Positions 57,349 to 64,000 of a stretch of DNA of 64,000 bases are shown in pieces. Within the stretch, counting starts at the first letter, position 1. Each line of letters starts with the position of its first letter. A model generated the notes under the pieces. It saw only the letters and a program-made list of their open reading frames with translations, was not told where the DNA came from and made no database searches. The position numbers and the translations under genes were made by a program. The stretch comes from Dermanyssus gallinae (Eukaryota > Arthropoda > Arachnida > Mesostigmata > Dermanyssidae), in assembly GCA_003439945.1 (NCBI GenBank), contig QVRM01001100.1:1-64000 (forward strand). Reading direction: 5' to 3'.

Positions 57349-59896
57349 AGTTAAGAAAAGAAAGAGAAGCCGGTGCCGGCAGTAGTAAGTGACGTTGCTA
57401 GTCCGCTGCAGCTGCGCGACCAGACTGAAGAGACAATGGACTGTACAGAGACAGCCAGGTAGATCAGCTGGACAAGGAAGGCTTCCAGCTGGTAGAGAGG
57501 CGAAGCAAAAAAAAAGGAAGCTCGCGAGTGAGAGTGGCGGATCGACCAACAACAGCCCAGATAAGCAGGATGGGCGCCTGGGGCCGAGGTAGAGCGATCT
57601 CACCCCAATACACAACCGAACGGCAGTGGAAAAACGCGAAACTAACGCGATAAGCAAGCACCGTCCTCTTCCAGCAGGCAGTGCAGTCGTAGACCTGGGT
57701 GAGCTAACACTGTGTAAAAACCGTGCGTTGCCTATAAAGACTCTCCGTTTGGAGGGCTTCAGCCGAACAACGTCGCCAGAACATCTGCGTGGCTGGCCAA
57801 CCGGGAGGCATATTGTAGTGCGTGCTATCCGCCGGCCCAGACAAGAGTATGCGAAAAGTTTACTGACGGGCATGGTTTAACAACTAGACAGCAATGACGC
57901 CTTCTGCCAAGGCAACTGCAAATTATTGCTTTGGAATTGCGAGTGCTCATCTGGGGATTTACAGCTAGCACCAGAACGTTTATTCGATGATGTGGACATT
58001 GTACCCTTGACGGAGACTTTCATGCGGGCGGAACTGCATTTCAATGAAATGCAGGTTTTCATCTGCTAGCGAGTCTTCCAGACGGACGGCGGGGGAAACC
58101 AGTAGGTGGACTCTTAATCTATTTACGGGCAGGGTCACCCCAAATACAATGTGTGTGTCAAGGTGAGTCTAGTATGACACTTACCTCAGGTAGCTTCAAT
58201 CTTGCATTGCTCTACCTGCCACCATATTACGATGATGTTGACGTTGCGGATGCTATCAGTGCTAGCCTATTAATAGTGGCGCCACCGACAGGAAGAGCAT
58301 GGGCTTTTTAAGCTTCTAGAAAACAGAGATCTGCATCGCGCAAATGAGCGTGATAAATTCACGTACATTTGCCAAAGTGGAATAAGTACTATCGACCTCC
58401 TGTTTCACAACCTTCAACATCCGACGGAATATCCAGGATGCAAGATATTTAATATTCTAGCTCGATTTAGGGCCGCTGATATTTCGCAGGTTATCCAAGA
58501 AAAAGAGTAGTGGTCTTGATGGGATCTAATACGAACATTGGGCTGAGTCGCCCGATGTTTTAGCAGAGAACCTATTTAATCAGATACTCAGCGGGGGACA
58601 CATACCCCAGGTTTGGCCTGAGACCAGGCTTACTCTGCTATTCAAGGGCAAAAACGGTGACAACGTGGACCATCTAATTCTCTACCAGAGTATCGCGTCG
58701 GAACGCACTCTCAAGAAAATCTTCGCCAAGTTAATAATATCGAGGGCGCTTCTTACTGTAACGTACTCCAGTGAACGGGTGTTGGCTGTGCCCGGGGGTC
58801 ACTTGTACGCCGTATTTATCGATTGTGTCAAGTCTTTCGACAAAGCTCCTCGTCACCTACTAGTCGATTCCTTTCGACATGCTGGGGTAGGTGGTTCTTT
58901 CCTACAAGTGCTCTCCAGCCTCTTTGCTGGCGACTGCGTTGAACGTAAGGGGCGAGGACGCCTTGCAGCTAAGTCAAAACGTAGGAACCCCTCAAGGGGA
59001 CTTTCTCAGTTGAGGATCCCCATGAAGGAACTGAGGCAGGCTGAGCACAACCGGCATTGTATAGATCTTGTAGTGAAAGTCCCAATACCTCTTCGACAAG
59101 CTAGCGTCGAACGTGCCTTTTACGTGCGTTGATGTTAAGCAGAAACATCTGTATGGGAACAGAGTGTAACACATTCTTAAGTAGTTAGCCGTATCTGATT
59201 TGCGGATTAAATTATCACTGCAGGAAAATTTGCTTCTAAGACGACCGTTGAAGCTGACCCCTAAGGACAAATGCATGCTTTATTTAACTTGAACAGGAAG
59301 GCTCTTTATCGGCTAGGTTAACTTAGGAAACAGTACTGGATAAGTAGGTATCGTTCGCAAAAGTACATTTAATTGTCTGGACTTAGACAAGCGGGTTCTT
59401 TGCTTACCGCGGACGACAAGAAGCCGCTTCGTGTACCTGCTAGCGGGTTGCGGGCTGGCAGTGGAAACAATCAGAGCTAGGTTTAGGTCACCTATTACAG
59501 GACCACTTTTGCAATTTCTGTTGTAGTGAAAGGGAAAAGTGACTGAGGCCTCGGCAGAGGTAGCGCAGTTGGATGTGTACTTCGTCAGGGAGCTCAAAGA
59601 TATAATAGCATGCACTAGCCGGCACGCGTACACAAGTTAAATTGTACATGGCTATTATCACCGATCAAGTGTATGTTCGACCCAAGGATTTTACCAAGTT
59701 AGCGATCAATGTCGTTGCCGGTTCTGCTCGCAGATATGCGCTAAATACCACACAGCGAGCTGCCAGACGCATCGGCGGTCTTTGCACTTTTTCGTCCGGT
59801 GGGACGGTCGCTAACGTGTTCAAATTGTATTTAATGAACTGTATTGTAATTAGAATTAAATCCTAAAATGCAATGTTATTGCGAAATAAACAATAT
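57349..59896 (+). mobile_element. APE-type non-LTR retrotransposon N4, nested in R1-like copy
   Basis: An element of about 2.5 kb on the plus strand. 5' part: two hydrophilic frames (57389-57592, 57626-57880). Endonuclease remnants: LLLWNCECSSGDLQLAPERL, DIVPLTETFM (near 57985) and ISTIDLLFHN (near 58385). RT remnants: KKSSGLDGI (near 58505), LYAVFIDCVKSFDKAPRHLL (motif A, near 58805) and NVGTPQGDFLS in another frame (motif B, near 58985); motif C is not visible. It ends near TTGCGAAATAAACAAT. A degraded duplication (GTAGGCTACATGTGG / GTAGACTACATATGCGG) flanks it. The clade (CR1, I or RTE-like) is not assigned. Confidence 0.75.
58665..59132 (+). pseudogene. RT fragment of element N4
   Basis: A 155-codon frame with LYAVFIDCVKSFDKAPRHLL, in which the motif A Asp is kept, and GSFLQVLSSLFAGDC. 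The conserved motif B (VGTPQGDF) is present in the neighbouring frame at about 58978, so the frame is shifted there. No YxDD is found downstream, which suggests an internal deletion. Confidence 0.72.
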
Positions 59897-60193
59897 GTTT
59901 GTAGACTACATATGCGGCGCGACTTCTGGGTGAATGCTAGGAGTAGCTATGGCTACAGAGCCACTGAAGGAGAAAGGAGCCTTGGGACGGCTCAGGAGAG
60001 CAATATTTCCTCCTACTGTACTAGAAGTTTGCGTGACTCTGAATAGCGCGGGTTTGTAGGTGTTGGAACAAGACACGTCGAACGTTGAGAAAAGTCGTGT
60101 GTAACCCCGGTCAAATGACTCGAGTGGCACTTGACACTTCTCATGGGCCATGATGGCCCATTGTATTAGGTCTCAGTGGGCTAACAACTTTTA
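59897..60193 (+). mobile_element. R1-like element fragment 3, 3' piece
   Basis: Resumes the interrupted R1-like copy: TTTGTAGACTACATATGCGG, CTTCTGGGTGAATGCTAGG, AAGACACGTCGAACGTTGAG and AACCCCGGTCAAATGACTCG, then GTCTCAGTGGGCTAACA. It is cut off at 60193 by a mariner terminus at a TA. Confidence 0.82.
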
Positions 60194-60195
60194 TA

Positions 60196-60867
60196 GGGTT
60201 TGTCCTAAAAGTAATAGGTAAAAATCGATTTAAAACAATGTATTGAACCAATTGTTACAAATCTTTAAAAACTTTCAAAATAGGCTCCTTCTGCGTCGAT
60301 GCAGCGCTGCCAGCGCGATTTCCAAGCATCGTAGGCGTCACGGTAGGCATTCTCCGGAATAGCCTTGAGAGCCGCGGTGCAAGCTGCCTGGATCCCCTCT
60401 GTCGTCTCAAAATGCTTGCCTTTCATCGTCCTTTTCAGGCGAGGAAACAAAAAAAAGTCCGGGGGGCCACATCTGGACTGTAGGACGGCTGCAGTCTGGT
60501 TGGAATGCCAGCCTTGGTCAGGTAGCTGTTCACAAGAAAGGCGGTATGAGCCGGGGCGATGTCGTGATGCAACTTCCAGTCGGCTGCGATGTCTTGTCGG
60601 ACCCGATTGACCCTTCGTTTGAGTCTCTTTAGTTTCTTTTGGTAAATTTAACATCTGGGCAATTAAACGAACACTTAGTCGACGGTCTGAGTTCAAAACT
60701 TTGCGCACACGAGTCACATTGTCGGTGTTTGTCGAGGTCGAAGGTCTTCCAGCACGGTCTTCATCGGCAACTATTCTATTTCTCTTTTTGGGTATAGACC
60801 TTTTACTGCAAAAAAAGTGAATGAATGAGAACAGTCGGAGCAACAGCGGTAGCAACTGTGTTGGCAT
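60196..60867 (-). mobile_element. mariner element 3, internally deleted
   Basis: The 3' end on the plus-strand left side is GGGTTTGTCCTAAAAGTAATAGG preceded by TA. The minus-strand frame (60867-60265) carries ADEDRAGRPSTSTNTDNVTR and SDRRLSVRLIAQMLNLPK of the N-terminal region, then after a large deletion removing the first catalytic block, PPDFFLFPRLKRTMKGKHFE and YDAWKSRWQRCIDAEG, the C-terminal end. The second-Asp region is frameshifted. The other inverted end was not found. It inserted at the TA inside the R1-like copy. Confidence 0.82.
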
Positions 60868-61239
60868 GCGTTCTATGTATTCTATATGCTCAGGATAGCG
60901 ACGGACGAAGATTTAAATGTATTTATTTAACCATGTGTCAGACAGGTATGTTGTTTATGTGCTTTATGCGCGACTTCACCTCTGAGTGGCCCGATCCATT
61001 TGTAGACAGACGTTCTAGACGTGCAGAAGATGAGCGATCTGAGTTTGCGCCGCTCTGACATTGTTTTTTTTTAACGCTCTGACAACCACATTTTAGACGC
61101 TCGTAATGGGCCAAGTTGCCTGTGGCACGATATTGTCTAAATGCCTGTCGCGTTCTCGTACTTGATTTATAAAGGCTTTCTCCAGGAGAGCTGTGTAGCA
61201 GCAGGCAAATGACAACCACGTCCAACAAATACAACCAGT

Positions 61240-61345
61240 AAGGCCGGGGCTCGAACTTGCGATTGTTTTGCCAACCATGGTTGCTATGGCAACGACGCCC
61301 CGTTTCGAACGGTGCATTAGCCACCATCCTAAGCCACCGCCGCTA
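61240..61345 (-). mobile_element. possible tRNA-derived SINE head
   Basis: On the minus strand GGTGGCTTAGGATGGTGGC (box-A-like) is followed about 65 bases later by CGCAAGTTCGAGCCCCGGCC (box-B-like). It differs from S1 and S2; no tail was identified. Confidence 0.35.
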
Positions 61346-61679
61346 CAAACTACTATGTCGAATGTTTAATCCATTGAAAATCACGAGTAAAACAGTGAGT
61401 AGGTCAACATCGGTAACATTTATAGGGCCTATCTGATGAAGTTTTTTGAAAGCGAGTGTTGTTGTACCCGCTCTGGGAGAGATGCTGAGATGCTTTTGTG
61501 GCAATGACTCCCATACGGAAGGGGACAGTTGGATAGGTTCCGAATTTCACTGGTATTTCGTTGTACAATCTAAGATACGCGTGTGAGTGCTTTATAAACA
61601 CTTGGTGCCTGTTTATCAAACAGCAGATTGGCTCGACCACCAACCTGGACACCCTGAATACTTCATCGGACACGCTTGT

Positions 61680-62485
61680 ATTACAGGGGAAGGAATTTGA
61701 CTATAAAAGTTAATACAAGTATCTCCGGGTGACAATGGCTACATTGCGCCAGAAAGTTTTTTGAGAGAAGAAAGATGTCAAACTTTATACAAAGGGAAGT
61801 ATAAAGTAAGCTAAGATTTAATATCAGGAATAAACATGTCACAGATGAAAGATGGCTAAACAAATGCAGCTGGTGAAGACGCAGAAGGCACCAAAGGTCA
61901 AAGCCAAGTGAACTCTCAGCGTAGAGTTCGCAGCTAGGGAGATTGGGTATAGTAGTCAGAAATGGGCAAGAACGAAGGTATCGGAGAAAATCGTGAAATT
62001 GAGGGTTAACAAGCCATAAACAAACAAATAAAAATGGGCGATGGGTTCCAGATCGAGTTTGGCAGGTATGTATAAAAAGAAAAGCGGGAAAGAGGCGAGG
62101 TAAAATGAGTATACAATAATTCAGGAGCAAGTGGGCTATTAGCAGATGCCAGGGCAGGGATGTTAGACACAAGGATACAAGAAGCTAAATATTGGGAAGG
62201 GCAAAGTACAGACTGTCGAGCTTGTGGGGCTAGGGAATGAGTCAATCGAACATATTGTAAAAGAAGTGCAGCCTCGGAGGAAGCAAGATATAGACCTGTT
62301 CCATAGGACCCAATGTTGGAAAGGACCGGGTCGATATTACAAAAAACAGGTTGTCCCAATGGAAGGCAAATACCTAGTAGGTATTGAAGTATATATACAT
62401 GGACTGTATGGATGCGTAGGTAACATATATGCTGCCGCAGAGCAGCATCAAGAGAAGTTTGGCTGTAGAGCTACCTGAGTTGGAC
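61680..62485 (+). mobile_element. non-LTR retrotransposon family N3, 3' fragment copy 2
   Basis: On the plus strand YKYLRVTMATLRQ (near 61708) resembles the YLGV thumb block, and later LLADARAGMLDTRIQEAKYW, EGQSTDCRAC and NESIEHIVKEC form the C-terminal Cys/His block, all in broken frames. The 3' UTR (GGTCGATATTAC, GGTTGTCCCAATGGAAGGC, GCGTAGGTAACATATATGCTG) matches the copy at 47822-48242. The long minus frame here is a shadow. Confidence 0.72.
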
Positions 62486-64000
62486 TTTCCCACGACTTTA
62501 AACGCTATTCGCCTATCTTAGGCTGAGCACGGTCTGCGCAAATTGCAGTATGTTCCTTCTGGCGACAAAAATGCAATCAGTGCAGGCACCACAGCCAGCG
62601 CGTTAACGGATCGTGCCGGTGGACAATCGAAGTAAGTCAAATTTACCCGCGTTACAACTCACAACGATAGCAGCTGAGGCGGGCTGCGTTAGAACGACTG
62701 GAGCTAGACAGACCGACACCAGAACAGTGTACTGCTATTAACGGCGCTAACAGCAGCATCAGCAACAACTTCGACGCGAGCAGAATAAAGAAAAAATGAC
62801 AACGCTGTGGTCGTACGCGATCAGAGCCAGGGGCCAGAGCCGGGTGCCCTCTATCTATTCATTGTGCCCCCTCTCTAATATTGGTATATGGAACATCGTC
62901 GAACTCATGTCGAATGCATAACTAAACGTGTTCACAACAAGGTTTTAAAGCCTTCATTTTGGCTTTGAGGACTGCGTTTCCGGTGTTAGCTGGGAGCGCC
63001 TCATGACAAGACGAAAAGTTAGCGAAAAGTTCACTGAAAGGCAGGATTCAGCGATTCTGCAATAACAACTCCCGCCATCGCAGGATCTTGAATTCTGCAA
63101 GCTCCTGATTTGCACTATAAGGTTGTCTGGGGCTATGCAGCTAGTACCAGATCGATTATTCTTTTTTAATGTTGGCATACTGGTGAATCTAAAGCCCGGA
63201 TGTTTGATGTAGCAACACTTGAAACACTGACTAATTATGATGGCGCTTTCCCCCATGGATTCTTTATTTTGTGCAGCATCGCTTAGAAAATAACCTCCAG
63301 CTTGGCTGAACCTGAGCTGCCACAGTTGATGTGCCTGCTGGTTTTTGTACTGTTGTTGGCTCGAAATACGCCTAGTCCTCACGCAGATCCATCCGCCGAC
63401 CTGTACGCAAAGTATATCTGTACGTTATTCACTAATCTTTTTCACAACATGGCATCATCTTTAGCTCGTGGTTCACACTCTTAGATGAATCCCGTCGTGT
63501 CGTGGTAACTTGGCCGCCAAGCTGTTGGACCTTTTCTAAAATATACTTGTAATGAGACTGTGCGCTCTGCGGCACAGTTTCTCAGTCGTTGATATTCTAA
63601 GATAAAGTGTCTATGCATAATGTGTCTCTACTTTATCGCAGTAACAGGGTGATTTTAAAAGAGACTCCAGAAGCGCTTCTCAACAGAATTGCAACTTTCT
63701 CCCCCCCACTTTTTCTTAGTTGTGTTTTTTGTTCAACTTGTAGTTATATTGAAGCGTTGCAGCCAAAAATATCACTTGAGTGACTTGCACAAATTGTAGA
63801 ATGTTTAGTCATAACAAAATCCGTTGTCTATTTTTCGAATAAATATCATGTTTTTTGTTGCGTTTAGCTTTGAGATCTTAGGTTCCTAAGGCCGGCACTA
63901 TTCCTTTATAGTCGATTGCAACTCAGTCACTGCGATTGGGTTGAGTGCGCGACCCTTAAGACGAATCCAAAGGGCGCCGTTTTCAGAGTACTATGACAGC
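62486..64000. other. mostly unassigned, old N4-like fragment at 63040-63300
   Basis: Between about 63040 and 63210 the order TGTCTGGGG.TATGCAGCTAG, TACCAGATCGATTATTC and GATGTTGGCATACT-like sequence follows the endonuclease start of element N4 (57930-58000) with many changes. Nothing else is recognised; short frames at 62954-63484 show no domain. Confidence 0.4.

Noticed and set aside
57331..59916. Two separate R1-like insertions at 56.9 and 59.9 kb
   Set aside because: The end of the first and the start of the second meet at the same motif with a short duplication, so one copy split by N4 is simpler.
61681..62172. 163-codon minus frame with hydrophobic stretches
   Set aside because: Antisense to the N3 retrotransposon fragment, whose plus-strand coding remnants and 3' UTR are shared with another copy.
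1..64000. CRISPR arrays, operons, prophage or bacterial contamination
   Set aside because: The repeats are microsatellites or transposons; genes are intron-bearing or isolated, and no prokaryotic gene is seen.

Overview
The window looks like nuclear DNA of an arthropod, most likely a chelicerate (mite or tick). The evidence is small exons with GT..AG introns, very abundant (TA)n microsatellites, mariner-type DNA transposons, several clades of non-LTR retrotransposons, tRNA-derived SINEs, and a nuclear copy of mitochondrial atp6 that reads sensibly only in the invertebrate mitochondrial code (ATA=Met, AGA=Ser, TGA=Trp). The species assignment is inference; no rRNA or other taxonomic marker is present.

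Layout. 1-2.8 kb: AT-rich 5' flank with trinucleotide tracts and two local tandem duplications. 2.8-4.3 kb: an uninterrupted 501-codon SEPSECS gene, the last enzyme of selenocysteinyl-tRNA synthesis. 5.8-9.7 kb: a dead SETMAR-type mariner, then a long-inverted-repeat element carrying a nested, fairly recent DD34D mariner. 12.2-19.5 kb: a complete four-exon MARVEL-domain gene (gene A) on the minus strand. 19.5-24.5 kb: its upstream flank, dense in CAA/CAG/ATC-type trinucleotide and GA repeats. 27-31.5 kb: three copies of a retrotransposon with a YLDD reverse transcriptase and a C-terminal restriction-like endonuclease, separated by (AAT)n tracts. 34.9-47.5 kb: the last three exons of a second MARVEL gene (gene B), minus strand, with the same exon lengths and phase-0 introns as gene A. 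Its introns are full of elements: a fold-back element, an R1-like copy split by the atp6 numt, and a 3.7 kb R1-like element inserted in a mariner relative. 47.8-64 kb: a graveyard of non-LTR, mariner and SINE fragments, plus two candidate exons (gene C, 51.1 and 52.95 kb) whose phases fit one another.

The host genes are therefore SEPSECS (plus strand), two tandem minus-strand MARVEL paralogs, and possibly a small one-TM gene. Most of the rest is mobile DNA, often nested: a mariner in a fold-back element, a retrotransposon in a mariner relative, mitochondrial DNA in a retrotransposon, and a retrotransposon in a retrotransposon. All element copies seen carry stops, frameshifts or truncations. 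I saw no CRISPR array, operon or prokaryotic gene.
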